Part shown: positions 20,396 to 28,497 of the stretch, piece after piece | How positions within the stretch are numbered: the first letter of the stretch is position 1 | Layout: the number at the start of each line of letters is the position of its first letter | From: Planococcus halocryophilus | GTDB taxonomy: Bacteria > Bacillota > Bacilli > Bacillales_A > Planococcaceae | Assembly (NCBI RefSeq): GCF_001687585.2 | Contig: NZ_CP016537.2 | Coordinates: 3,360,894 to 3,424,893, forward strand | Direction: 5' to 3' | DNA length: 64,000 bases | The notes under the pieces: generated by a model | Database searches by the model: none | What the model was told of the DNA's origin: nothing | What the model saw: only the letters and a program-made list of their open reading frames with translations | Position numbers and translations under genes: made by a program

Positions 20396-21238
20396 TTATT
20401 TAACTGAACCTTCTGCAATACTCGAGATAAACAAACGGTTAAACAATAAGAAGATAATGATTAATGGTACAGTTGCCCAAAATACGCCAGATAAGATCAT
20501 TCCAAAGTCAACATTAAACGTATTGCTCAAAGAAGCTAACGCTACTTGGATTGTATAATTTTCTGGATCTCTTAAAATTGTAAACTGCCATAAGAACTCG
20601 CCCCATACAGCTGTAAAAACAATAATCCCAAGCGTTGCAAAGGCTGGCAATATGATTGGCAGAACGATACTTCTGTAGATTTTAAAATTCGAGCAGCCAT
20701 CTAATTTTGCGGCTTCTATCAACTCATCAGGTACAGAATCACTTACATATTGTCTCATCAGAAAAATTCCTAATGGATTCAAAAAGAACAAAATCATAAC
20801 ACCTGACAAGGTATCAAGTAATCCCGCTTTCGCAATTAGAAAATATTGTGGGATCAATCCAAGTTGAGGTGGAATAATCATGGTCAACAAGATCGTAATA
20901 AAGAGAAAGTTTTTAGCTGGGAAATGAAATTTCGCAAAAGCAAATCCTGCGAGTGAACTGATAAATAACACGACGAGGGTGACAATCGTACATAGCAAGA
21001 ACGATGTCCATAATGCCCCGAAAAAATCAATTTGAAGAAGAACTTTTTGAAAGTTTTCGACTAGCAAGTTTCCGGGTGTAATCGTAGGTGGAATTGAGTT
21101 ATACGCCGAACTTGTTTGAGTTGCCATAACAAACATCCAATAAAACGGGAAAAGAGAAAGGGCAGAAGCAAGAGTCAAAAATAAATAAACAAACACTTTA
21201 CCCATAGATGGTTTTCTTTTTTTAGCTGCTGTATTCAT
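20396..21238 (-). CDS. Carbohydrate ABC transporter permease, MalG type
   Basis: 280 residues, six predicted membrane helices. The EAA loop, ELIEAAKLDGCSNFKIYRSIVLPIILPA, contacts the ATPase. The C-terminal AEGSVK end is typical of CUT1 family MalG-like permeases. The start is the ATG at 21238 after AAGGAGGGG; it lies four bases downstream of the stop of the partner permease. No ATPase gene is present, as is common in Bacillales, where a shared MsmX-like ATPase serves several such transporters (known for the family, not seen here). Confidence 0.94.
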   Translation of the reverse strand: MNTAAKKRKPSMGKVFVYLFLTLASALSLFPFYWMFVMATQTSSAYNSIPPTITPGNLLVENFQKVLLQIDFFGALWTSFLLCTIVTLVVLFISSLAGFAFAKFHFPAKNFLFITILLTMIIPPQLGLIPQYFLIAKAGLLDTLSGVMILFFLNPLGIFLMRQYVSDSVPDELIEAAKLDGCSNFKIYRSIVLPIILPAFATLGIIVFTAVWGEFLWQFTILRDPENYTIQVALASLSNTFNVDFGMILSGVFWATVPLIIIFLLFNRLFISSIAEGSVK

Positions 21239-21242
21239 TTGC

Positions 21243-22184
21243 CTAGCCCCTCCTTCTCTTTTTGCCAATTCCAGATGTTAAGTACGTATTAATTGCAGCG
21301 AAAATGATGATGACCACTAGTAAGATAATCGCTGTTGCAGAAGCTGTTCCAAACGATTGAAGTTTGAATGCGTCACGGTATAGGTACATTACAACCGTCA
21401 TCGCTTCGTCTCTCGTAAAGGCTGATGCTCCTAAAAATACCGTTGGTTCAGAAAACAGTTGGAGTGCACCGACGGTTGAAAAGAAAACAGTTAAAAGAAT
21501 GAACGGCTTCAGCAAAGGCAAGGTAATGTGGATCACCTGTTGGAATTTACTGGCACCATCAATTGTTGCAGCTTCGTAGACATCATTTGGAATACTTTGA
21601 ATACCAGCTAGATAAATAATCGTGTTGTATCCAACCCATCTCCAAAATACCATGATCGATATGGCTATCTTTGTTCCCCACTCTGAAGTTCCCCAGCTTA
21701 CTGGATCAGCGCCGAACAATCCAAGCACGTAATTTGCCAATGAAGACTGGTGGTCACTGAAAATAACACTAAAGATCAAGGCAACCGCAACCATTGATGT
21801 AATGTAAGGCATAAAGATTGTAACTCTGAAAAAACTTCTGAAACGGAGAAATGCTACATTTAACAAAATTGCTAAAATGATACCGATCACAATCTGTGGA
21901 GCAGTACCGATTAAACCGATAACAATTGTATTATAGAGTGATTTCCAAAAAAGAGGATCTTCCAATACAATTTTGAAGTTGTTTAGTCCAACAAAGCTCA
22001 TTTCCCCTAGGCCATTCCACTTTTGGAAAGCCAAATAGAAACTAAAAAGTGCTGGATAAAGACCAATAACGCCGAAGATGATGAAGAATGGTGCGATATA
22101 TAAGTACGCGGACACTCGGTCTTTCTTGCTTTCAGATAAATTCTTTTTCTTGCCTTTTTTCCCTTTTTGATAAGTAGAGTCCAT
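21243..22184 (-). CDS. Carbohydrate ABC transporter permease, MalF type
   Basis: 313 residues, with a basic N-terminal tail then six membrane helices (YLYIAPFFIIFGVIGLYPALFSF is the first). The EAA loop is DVYEAATIDGASKFQQVIHITLPLLKP. It pairs with the MalG-type permease to form the membrane channel of the importer. The start is placed at the ATG at 22184, five bases after GGGGAG; the GTG two codons earlier overlaps that site. Confidence 0.93.
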   Translation of the reverse strand: MDSTYQKGKKGKKKNLSESKKDRVSAYLYIAPFFIIFGVIGLYPALFSFYLAFQKWNGLGEMSFVGLNNFKIVLEDPLFWKSLYNTIVIGLIGTAPQIVIGIILAILLNVAFLRFRSFFRVTIFMPYITSMVAVALIFSVIFSDHQSSLANYVLGLFGADPVSWGTSEWGTKIAISIMVFWRWVGYNTIIYLAGIQSIPNDVYEAATIDGASKFQQVIHITLPLLKPFILLTVFFSTVGALQLFSEPTVFLGASAFTRDEAMTVVMYLYRDAFKLQSFGTASATAIILLVVIIIFAAINTYLTSGIGKKRRRG

Positions 22185-22215
22185 TTTCACTCCCCGTTTC
22201 CGCTAAAAATAATAA

Positions 22216-22245
22216 GGATATGGCTTCCGCGAGGTCACCATATCC
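22216..22245 (-). terminator. Intercistronic hairpin between binding protein and permease genes
   Basis: An eight-bp stem GGATATGG/CCATATCC with a GC-rich apex, followed on the minus strand by TTATTATTTTT. It could act as a partial terminator or as an mRNA 3'-end stabiliser, so that the binding protein is made in excess over the permeases. Confidence 0.6.
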
Positions 22246-22273
22246 ATTAACAAGTTTGTTTTGCTTATGACTT

Positions 22274-23560
22274 TTAACGATTTACTAGATCTTGTGCACG
22301 TTTAACAGCTTCGTCCCACTCTTTTTCAGGGTCTGCTCCGTTTTGTACGTTTTTCAAAGCCGTTAGTATTTCGTTGTTTACAGGGAAGTATTTTACGCCT
22401 TTGTAGACAGCTGTATCGATATCTTGTGCAGCTTCAGCAAATACTGATGATGTTACTTGACCACCGAAGAATTCATCTTCGTTCGACTTGAATTCGTCCA
22501 TTTCATAAACAGCTGGAGATGATGGGAACAAGCCTTTGCTTTGGAATGATTCTAATTGGTTTTCAGCAGAAACTAACCATTCAGCAAAGTCATATGCTTC
22601 TTGTGCATGATCTGTTTCGTTTGGAATCGCAAGGTACGACCCACCCCAGTTTGCTGCGAACTCAGTAGGAAGTGTAGCAACTTTCCATTTACCTACAGCA
22701 TCAGGTGCATTTCCTTCCATCCAGCCTTTTAACCAACCTGCTCCTAACTCAACTGCAAATTCACCGTTGTTAACTGCATTTGCCCATTCAGGTGACCACA
22801 TATCAAATTCTCCTACAACTCCAGCTTCGTTAAGTTCAACTGCGTAGTCGTATGCTTTTTTAACGTCGTTATCTCCTTCAGTGATCAACAATTCGCCTTC
22901 AGGATTCAAATACGTTTGTTCTGAAGCATCTAAGTAAGCTCTAAAAGCCATTTCGATACTATCAACAAAAGGTTTTCCAGTTTCCGCTAAAACTTTCTCT
23001 CCAGCTTCTTTAAACGCTTCTGGAGAATTAATTAACGCTTCTACCTCTGAAGGGTCTGTCGGTAATCCAGCTGCCTCAAATACATCCGTACGGTAGTACA
23101 ATGCTTTTGGTCCAATGTCTGTCGGTAAACCGAATAGGAAATCACCTTCTGGGTTTGCACCTGCATTCCATTTCCACTCTAAGTATTGGTCTTGAACATC
23201 TTTAGCGCCAAGATCGTATAAGTTTTCAAAACTACCTTGTGCTTCTTTGAAACGATCAAATTGGTCAACTTCCAGCATTGCGATATCAGGGGCGCCACTT
23301 CCAGCTGATAAAGACGTGAACAATGCATCGTGATGTTCTGCCGTTTCTGAAGCTTTTACTTTAATTGTTACGTTTGGATTTTCTTCTTCGTATGCTTTTG
23401 CTAATTCTTCATAGTTAGTAGCTCCAAAAGACCAAAAGTTTAATGTTACTTCCTCGTTACCGTCCCCTGAACCCTCTGATTTCTCATCTCCGCTACATGC
23501 TCCAAGTGTTAAAGAAAGAGCTAGTGCTGCACCAAGTACAGGCCATTTTTTGTTAATCAA
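22274..23560 (-). CDS. Extracellular sugar-binding lipoprotein (family 1 SBP)
   Basis: 428 residues. Lipoprotein signal with lipobox LGAC near residue 22. The mature part shows the family 1 pattern: LNFWSFGATNYEELAKAYEEENPNVTIKVK, DIAMLEVDQFDRF, and a C-terminal DPEKEWDEAVKRAQDLV. It should capture an oligosaccharide outside the cell and hand it to the two permeases. The start is TTG, eight bases after AAGGGGG. It is the first gene of the operon, right behind the operator-flanked promoter. Confidence 0.94.
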   Translation of the reverse strand: MINKKWPVLGAALALSLTLGACSGDEKSEGSGDGNEEVTLNFWSFGATNYEELAKAYEEENPNVTIKVKASETAEHHDALFTSLSAGSGAPDIAMLEVDQFDRFKEAQGSFENLYDLGAKDVQDQYLEWKWNAGANPEGDFLFGLPTDIGPKALYYRTDVFEAAGLPTDPSEVEALINSPEAFKEAGEKVLAETGKPFVDSIEMAFRAYLDASEQTYLNPEGELLITEGDNDVKKAYDYAVELNEAGVVGEFDMWSPEWANAVNNGEFAVELGAGWLKGWMEGNAPDAVGKWKVATLPTEFAANWGGSYLAIPNETDHAQEAYDFAEWLVSAENQLESFQSKGLFPSSPAVYEMDEFKSNEDEFFGGQVTSSVFAEAAQDIDTAVYKGVKYFPVNNEILTALKNVQNGADPEKEWDEAVKRAQDLVNR

Positions 23561-23624
23561 TGTGTTTTCCCCCTTGTATTTAAATAATTTCTTCTACCCC
23601 AATGTAAATGCACTCTTTTCGATA

Positions 23625-23648
23625 ATTAACGAAACCGGTTTCGTTAAT
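23625..23648. promoter_or_regulatory. LacI-type operator O1 (24-bp perfect palindrome)
   Basis: A perfect palindrome centred on CCGG with core ACGAAACCGGTTTCGT, 65 bases before the TTG start of the binding protein gene and downstream of the promoter. The centre CG-containing symmetric form is the classic LacI/GalR operator shape. Confidence 0.85.
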
Positions 23649-23665
23649 CGATAAAAAAATTAGAA

Positions 23666-23679
23666 TTAAACCGCTTACA
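23666..23679 (-). promoter_or_regulatory. Candidate CcpA cre site
   Basis: The minus strand reads TGTAAGCGGTTTAA, 12 of 14 positions of the cre consensus TGWAARCGYTWNCA. It overlaps the expected transcription start of the sugar operon, which would suit glucose repression. Confidence 0.45.
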
Positions 23680-23684
23680 CGCTT

Positions 23685-23713
23685 AATATATAACGATTAA
23701 TCAGATAAATCAA
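23685..23713 (-). promoter_or_regulatory. Promoter of the beta-glucoside operon
   Basis: On the minus strand, TTGATT (plus 23708-23713), a 17-base spacer, and TATATT (plus 23685-23690). It lies between operators O1 and O2. Confidence 0.7.
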
Positions 23714-23730
23714 TCTTTTTTTAAAAATAA

Positions 23731-23752
23731 ATGTAAACCGGTTTCGTTAATT
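23731..23752. promoter_or_regulatory. LacI-type operator O2 upstream of the promoter
   Basis: TAAACCGGTTTCGTTAAT repeats the core and one full arm of O1, with the other arm degenerate. The centre lies 103 bases from the centre of O1. Confidence 0.75.
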
Positions 23753-23802
23753 ACTAGAAAATTCTGTATAATTAGCTTTAGACCGGCTTTTTGAACAAAA
23801 AT

Positions 23803-23840
23803 AGCAAGGCAACTATTAACGATTAAAATAGCTGCCTTGT
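23803..23840 (-). terminator. Terminator of the DUF4317 gene
   Basis: An imperfect stem CAAGGCAACTATT/AATAGCTGCCTTG, followed on the minus strand by CTATTTTTG. Confidence 0.75.
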
Positions 23841-23894
23841 GTTTTCATTTTAGATCGTTAAATTCGTTGGCGTATAATCACCAACCCGCTTTCT

Positions 23895-25091
23895 TTACTC
23901 TAGTAAATCTTCCGAAATCAATTTAAATCCTTCAATCATTGTATCTTCTTCTACTTCAATCAACACACAACGTTTGCCGTTGTAATTGACTTGTTTGACG
24001 TAACGTAAGTCTTGAGGATTGATAGCAATATCCGCTACTTTCGTGCTGATTTTAATTGATTTTGACGTGTAACTCGGTACAATATGGCTAGCTTTCATTT
24101 CATAGGTCTTGTCTTCTACAACTTGTTGAAAAGCTCTTTCTACTTTTTCTGTACTAATGTCTTTCATACCACTCGCTTTTAATACACGTTCTACTTCTTT
24201 AACGTCCATCATAGGAGTTTCTTCATCATCGTCGTCACTTTCGGCTTCGATGACCAACATTTGATTGATTTCATCGTATACACCCGCAAGTGTTCTCGAA
24301 TCGACTTCGTCTCCAATAACCGCTTTGATAATTTCCTCGAACACGGCTTTATCTTCTTCAGCCGTAACGATTTCATCGCCATTTAAGACATTTTCGATAA
24401 ATTGGAAGTCAGGTTTATTAGCTTTGCTCGCTGCATACAAAACGTGATTGATATCCGCCGCATTGTCCGTAAAACTAGGGAACAAGAAACCGCCAATTGG
24501 CGAAGAAAGTTTAATAACAGGATCGACTAGCACGTTCGACTTGAATTCTTTCTCCATAAAGTCAAATACCAATGAACTTTTTGGTAGTTCGGTTTGGTTC
24601 ATGCTACTTAAAATAAACGGTGTTGTATATGTTTCATCTCGGAAGTCCATTTCAGACTCATCTGATTTACGCTTTGTTGTTTTATGGTAATTTCCACGAA
24701 TGAACGTAACCACTATGTCTTTTTCATATTGCACATCTTGAACCATCTTCAACGCAATTTGCTGCATATTTTCTTTCCATTCTGCGCTCACTTTTGATTC
24801 AAGTCCCTCATATAACAGGTGTTGCGTATGGTCGGTTTGTCCTTCTTCTTGAGGCTGAAACTTCACTTCAAACAACTTGATGTCGAGCTTGCCCCCTAAA
24901 ACTTTTTTGAAATTAGCAAGAAATAACTCTTGTTGTTCCCGGTCCAACAAGGAAAACGAGCGACTTTCCTCGTGATAAATCTCACTGCTTTCCTGTTGAA
25001 TGTAGACGTTGTAAATATCAGTGATTTTTAGTAACTCGCTATCTAGTTTAAAACGCTTGCGAATATCGGCTATATCTTTATTATTCATCAT
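23895..25091 (-). CDS. DUF4317 family protein of unknown function
   Basis: 398 residues, cytosolic, acidic, without signal or membrane segment. The N-terminus MNNKDIADIRKRFKLDSELLKITDIYNVYIQQESSEIYHEESRSF is the part I recognise as DUF4317, a conserved Firmicutes family. A very acidic stretch (ESDDDDEETPMMD) lies near residue 285. GGGAG stands eight bases before the first of two ATGs. It appears monocistronic with its own terminator. No function is known to me. Confidence 0.85.
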   Translation of the reverse strand: MMNNKDIADIRKRFKLDSELLKITDIYNVYIQQESSEIYHEESRSFSLLDREQQELFLANFKKVLGGKLDIKLFEVKFQPQEEGQTDHTQHLLYEGLESKVSAEWKENMQQIALKMVQDVQYEKDIVVTFIRGNYHKTTKRKSDESEMDFRDETYTTPFILSSMNQTELPKSSLVFDFMEKEFKSNVLVDPVIKLSSPIGGFLFPSFTDNAADINHVLYAASKANKPDFQFIENVLNGDEIVTAEEDKAVFEEIIKAVIGDEVDSRTLAGVYDEINQMLVIEAESDDDDEETPMMDVKEVERVLKASGMKDISTEKVERAFQQVVEDKTYEMKASHIVPSYTSKSIKISTKVADIAINPQDLRYVKQVNYNGKRCVLIEVEEDTMIEGFKLISEDLLE

Positions 25092-25128
25092 TATTCCAAC
25101 TCCCTAGCTAATAAAATCCGTATGATGC

Positions 25129-25167
25129 AAAAAAGAGTATCAAAGCATAAATTAGCTTTTGACACTC
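25129..25167 (-). terminator. Terminator of the deaminase gene
   Basis: Stem GAGTATCAAAGC/GCTTTTGACACTC with one mismatch, then TTTTTT on the minus strand. Confidence 0.82.
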
Positions 25168-25216
25168 CTTCAGTATAACAAGAATTAAGATGACACATCT
25201 CTTCTATCAAATAAAA

Positions 25217-25699
25217 TTAGCGTTTCATTTCAAATGAACGCTGATGCAGCTGACGCATTTTCTCAGCTAGATCGGAAACCGGTCCCTCAATAATCGTATC
25301 TTTTATAACATCTCCAATAGCCAAATTTCGAACACGTGACGGCGCGGCTCCCATATCACTTGACCATTCAGCTAATTGCTTAGAAGAGCTAGCATAAACG
25401 ATTCTCCCTAACCCAACCCATCCATGCGCTGCTGCACACATCGGACAATGTTCTCCTGACGTATAAACCGTTGCCTTGCTTCGTTCTGCAGATGAAAGAT
25501 TAGTTGCTGCCCAACGCGCAATCGCAAACTCAGGATGCTGTGTATGGTCACCTCCCGCCACATGATTATGATCTTCGTAGAGAACATCTCCAACTTCTGA
25601 AACAAGAACTGACCCGAATGGTTCATCGCCTTTTTCTACAGCCGTTTCTGCTAATTCCACACAGCGTTTCAAATACTTTAAATCTGTTTCGGTAATCAT
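25217..25699 (-). CDS. Nucleoside/nucleobase deaminase (cytidine-deaminase-like zinc fold)
   Basis: 160 residues. The zinc site reads THPEFAIARWAA (histidine ligand with catalytic glutamate, HxE) and SGEHCPMCAAAHGWVGLGRIVYA (two cysteine ligands). The LKRCVELAETAVEKGDEPFGSVLV start matches the guanine-deaminase/TadA-like group. It would deaminate a purine base or nucleoside; I cannot separate guanine deaminase from close relatives by eye. GGAGGAG precedes the ATG. The next gene upstream ends 28 bases away, so cotranscription is possible. Confidence 0.88.
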   Translation of the reverse strand: MITETDLKYLKRCVELAETAVEKGDEPFGSVLVSEVGDVLYEDHNHVAGGDHTQHPEFAIARWAATNLSSAERSKATVYTSGEHCPMCAAAHGWVGLGRIVYASSSKQLAEWSSDMGAAPSRVRNLAIGDVIKDTIIEGPVSDLAEKMRQLHQRSFEMKR

Positions 25700-25727
25700 G
25701 TTGCTCCTCCTTTAGCTAGCTCAAGAG

Positions 25728-26345
25728 TTAACTCGAAATTCCAACCGAAGCATTTTCGTACTGGGCATCGGTTAAAGCTTTGACGATGAAATGCGCCACA
25801 TCTGCCCGTGGAATCGACTTCGCTTTTTCCGGTACACCTGTTGTAACTTCTCGGTACTTTCCGGTAAAATCACCATTTGTTAAGCCCATCGGTCGAACAA
25901 ATGTATAGGTTAGCGCATGCGTTTGAATAACATCCGTCGCCGCTCGGTGATCTGTAAGCGCATTTTGCAACATTTTCATGATTAATTTCCCACTCACTCC
26001 AGTTAATTCGCCATGAACACCTGCAGAAGCCGTATAGACGATGCGTTTCACATCATGTTTTTGCATGCCGCTCACAATGTTTTTCGTCATTTCTTCAAGT
26101 TCTGTCGATTTTTTCATCCCTTGACTAGAACCTAGACATGACACAACCGCGTCGTGCCCTGCGATGGCTGCCGCTACTTCTACTGGATTAAAGGCATCGC
26201 CTTTTACCACAGTTAACTTGTCATGTGCAAGCTCTAGCTTTGCGGGTGTCCGCACAAACGCTGTCACCTCAAAACCTTTTTCTATTGCCTGCTTTACAAC
26301 CGATTGACCAACACCACCAGTTGCACCAAATACGATGATTTTCAT
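25728..26345 (-). CDS. NAD(P)-binding atypical short-chain dehydrogenase (NmrA/SDR5-like)
   Basis: 205 residues. The N-terminal Rossmann motif GATGGVGQSVVKQAIEKGFEVTAFVRTPAKL is clear, followed by DAVVSCLGSS and VKRIVYTASAGVHGE. The usual YxxxK catalytic pair of classical SDRs is not seen, as in flavin-reductase-like or regulatory members such as BVR-B/YwnB. It probably binds NAD(P)H and may reduce a small substrate or act as a redox sensor. Confidence 0.86.
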   Translation of the reverse strand: MKIIVFGATGGVGQSVVKQAIEKGFEVTAFVRTPAKLELAHDKLTVVKGDAFNPVEVAAAIAGHDAVVSCLGSSQGMKKSTELEEMTKNIVSGMQKHDVKRIVYTASAGVHGELTGVSGKLIMKMLQNALTDHRAATDVIQTHALTYTFVRPMGLTNGDFTGKYREVTTGVPEKAKSIPRADVAHFIVKALTDAQYENASVGISS

Positions 26346-26424
26346 TGAGTTTCACCTGGCTTTCTTCTGATTGTACATTTGCATAGCTAACAAACAAATC
26401 CCTTAACCTTGTTACTCCACTATG

Positions 26425-27210
26425 TTATTGCCACATTTCTTGCAATGTATCCCTAAACAGCTCATCCAACAATTGTGTAGAATCTTTTGCTTCAACTCTG
26501 ATTGATTTAGCATATGCTTCGAGTCGCTGTATTTCAGTTTCTAAAAAATCATTAATCACCGAAATGCGGGATTCAAGATCTAACTCATCACCGATTAACT
26601 TTCTCTTGAGTAAGTGCTCTACCGCACTTTTCAATTCACCTGCCGGGATCATCTCTTCGACCAATTCTTGAAAGCTAATCGGCGGCGTTGTATTGTACTT
26701 TTCAATCCACAGACATGCCAATATCGGCCGAAGAACATAAAAATATTTTTTTATTCTGACCTGTGAACCTTGCAAGTACTCACGGTAATTCTTTTTCGCC
26801 ATATTTAAATAATGATTTAGCATGGAGTTTGGTAAATAGACATCCGATTCTAATGCTCGCATGTTCTCGACAAAAGAACCTTTTTGATAATAAATAATAG
26901 TGCTTCTCAACCATTCTAAAAGTGGCGGGTTATTTTTTCTAAAAAGGCGAAGCGCTTTCGTGATTTCCCAACCACTTATATCCAATAACTCATTGATGGG
27001 TTCTTCAATTACATCTCGCTTTGCCCCAATTCCTTGCGGGTCAATTGCAAGGTACCAGTCGGTCGGATGAATAAAAATAAACCGAACGTCATAATCACTA
27101 TCTTTCGAAGGGAATCCCCAAGCCCTGCTCCCAGACTCAACCGCATATAAAATCTTCACTTTATATGTTTCTTCTATCTCTACTAATTTTTTTTGAATGA
27201 TTGTATCCAT
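26425..27210 (-). CDS. Nucleotidyltransferase of the RlaP/YcgL family
   Basis: 261 residues. The polymerase-beta-type signature is present: LYAVESGSRAWGFPSKDSDYDVRFIFI, with GS near residue 27 and the DYD metal pair. DPQGIGAKRDVIEE and ISGWEITKALRLFRKNNPPLLEWL follow, which is the pattern of the predicted nucleotidyltransferases grouped as RlaP (linked to RNA repair in some genomes). AAGGAG sits nine bases before the ATG. No RNA ligase or repair partner is adjacent. The target is unknown. Confidence 0.85.
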   Translation of the reverse strand: MDTIIQKKLVEIEETYKVKILYAVESGSRAWGFPSKDSDYDVRFIFIHPTDWYLAIDPQGIGAKRDVIEEPINELLDISGWEITKALRLFRKNNPPLLEWLRSTIIYYQKGSFVENMRALESDVYLPNSMLNHYLNMAKKNYREYLQGSQVRIKKYFYVLRPILACLWIEKYNTTPPISFQELVEEMIPAGELKSAVEHLLKRKLIGDELDLESRISVINDFLETEIQRLEAYAKSIRVEAKDSTQLLDELFRDTLQEMWQ

Positions 27211-27425
27211 TTTACATTACTCCTTATGCCACTGAAAAATTCACTTCATGCTGTATTCATATCTTGTTCATGCTAATTTGTCGATTTTGTTAATCCTCTA
27301 AAAACAAAAAACACCTATCCCTATATTCCGCAAGTTTCAACGAAAATCCTTTTCATTTGAACCGTTACTAACTATTTTCTGAGTCCGTTAATGGGAGAAT
27401 GTATTGAGTTAACTGAAAATCCCAT

Positions 27426-27462
27426 TCACTTATGATAACGTTCATTCTTCATTGTCCGAAAC
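27426..27462 (-). repeat. rlmH 3'-end copy, candidate far attachment site of an SCC-like segment
   Basis: Read on the minus strand it encodes FRTMKNERYHK and a stop, against [11 protein letters not shown] at the true rlmH end. Thirty of 37 bases are identical without gaps to 32580-32616. It includes TATCATAAGT, the core of the SCC integration site. It is embedded in an otherwise gene-free stretch between 27211 and 27523. Confidence 0.72.
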
Positions 27463-27523
27463 AGCACAATACCATTCAAGTGGCTTCTGCTTTATACTAA
27501 ATATACTAAAGGGGGCAGAGACA

Positions 27524-27661
27524 ATGTCCGAAATGGCAAGAGATTTTAAAGAGGCGTTCATCGATAAAGTAAAATGCCTATCTACTAGTTCACTATATTT
27601 GTTGAAATACATGGCGATTATTTTGGTGCCGTTATACATCATTTATTTATTTTTAAATTAA
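27524..27661 (+). CDS. Small single-pass membrane protein of unknown function
   Basis: 45 residues: a polar N-terminus MSEMARDFKEAFIDKVKCLS, then one hydrophobic helix (YLLKYMAIILVPLYIIYLFLN) ending at the C-terminus. AAGGGGG lies eight bases before the ATG at 27524, and a strong terminator follows directly. Two TATACT-like boxes lie just upstream. The ribosome site, promoter-like boxes and terminator together support a real small gene. It is not a recognised toxin; I do not know its function. Confidence 0.62.
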   Translation: MSEMARDFKEAFIDKVKCLSTSSLYLLKYMAIILVPLYIIYLFLN

Positions 27662-27672
27662 TGAATCTAAAG

Positions 27673-27709
27673 AAAGGTGATTCCGTTTTGAGCGGAGTCA
27701 CCTTTTTTG
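27673..27709 (+). terminator. Terminator after the small membrane protein gene
   Basis: Stem AAAGGTGATTCCG/CGGAGTCACCTTT with one mismatch, followed by TTTT. Confidence 0.88.
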
Positions 27710-27908
27710 TATCGACTTTGTGAGTTTATCTTTGAAATTAGTTACTTATGATGCTACTTATCTGAATAAAGGACCGTAAGCAATCAGGAACTATATATGT
27801 TGAACCTCTAATATTTCGTAAAACAGCTCTGCGAAAGGTCACCATCTTTACTTCAACTTATATAACAATATTTTATAAAACCAAAAAAGATTCCCTTGGT
27901 AGGAATCC

Positions 27909-28280
27909 TCACCGATTTTTCGCAACAGGAAAGTGTTTGATGTTTTTCTTTCCCCATTCGTCCATCATTAAAACGATTGGAATTAGGCTTTCTCCCAAAG
28001 TGGTTAATGAATATTCTACTTTCGACGGAACTTCAGCAAATACTTTCCGATGGACAACCCCATCCTCCTCTAACTCTCTAATTTGAGTAGTCAGTACCTT
28101 ATGTGAAATTTTGGGAAGCAGGCGGTTAATCTCACTAAAGCGCAACACACCCTCTGTTCCCAAATAGTAAATAATAATGATTTTCCACTTGCCGCTAATA
28201 ATCGATAAGGTCAGTTCCTTTTCGCAATTATATTCGCCACTCTCAATTTCCCTTTTTATTTCTGACCGCAGATCACTCAT
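27909..28280 (-). CDS. HxlR family transcriptional regulator, divergent from fdhA
   Basis: 123 residues. Core: YNCEKELTLSIISGKWKIIIIYYLGTEGVLRFSEINRLLPKISHKVLTTQIRELEEDGVV, then a wing and LIPIVLMMDEWGKKN. The conserved cysteine before the first helix is present. The start is the ATG at 28280 behind GAAGGGGG; the longer ORF lacks a ribosome site. In B. subtilis, HxlR activates formaldehyde fixation genes; here the divergent neighbour is a formaldehyde dehydrogenase, which makes formaldehyde sensing a reasonable inference. Confidence 0.88.
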   Translation of the reverse strand: MSDLRSEIKREIESGEYNCEKELTLSIISGKWKIIIIYYLGTEGVLRFSEINRLLPKISHKVLTTQIRELEEDGVVHRKVFAEVPSKVEYSLTTLGESLIPIVLMMDEWGKKNIKHFPVAKNR

Positions 28281-28497
28281 AAGACTTCCCCCTTCTTCCA
28301 TTTCTTCCTGAAAGTATCCTTTAGGTAACCTTCTCACAAAAAAGTGCGTTATTCCATTAATAAGAATTATAATTTAGAATAAACAGAAGATAGAGAATAT
28401 TTAATATATTTTTTAAAAGTTTTGACCCTTCTCCGATGCTGCCCCGGTGTAAAGATTAGATCTTTATAGGTAAAAAATTAGATAGGAGCTGACAGAA

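Noticed and set aside
27735..27760. ACTTATGAT at ~27744 as a third rlmH-type core
   Set aside because: Only ~11 bases match and nothing upstream resembles the rlmH end, so chance is likely.
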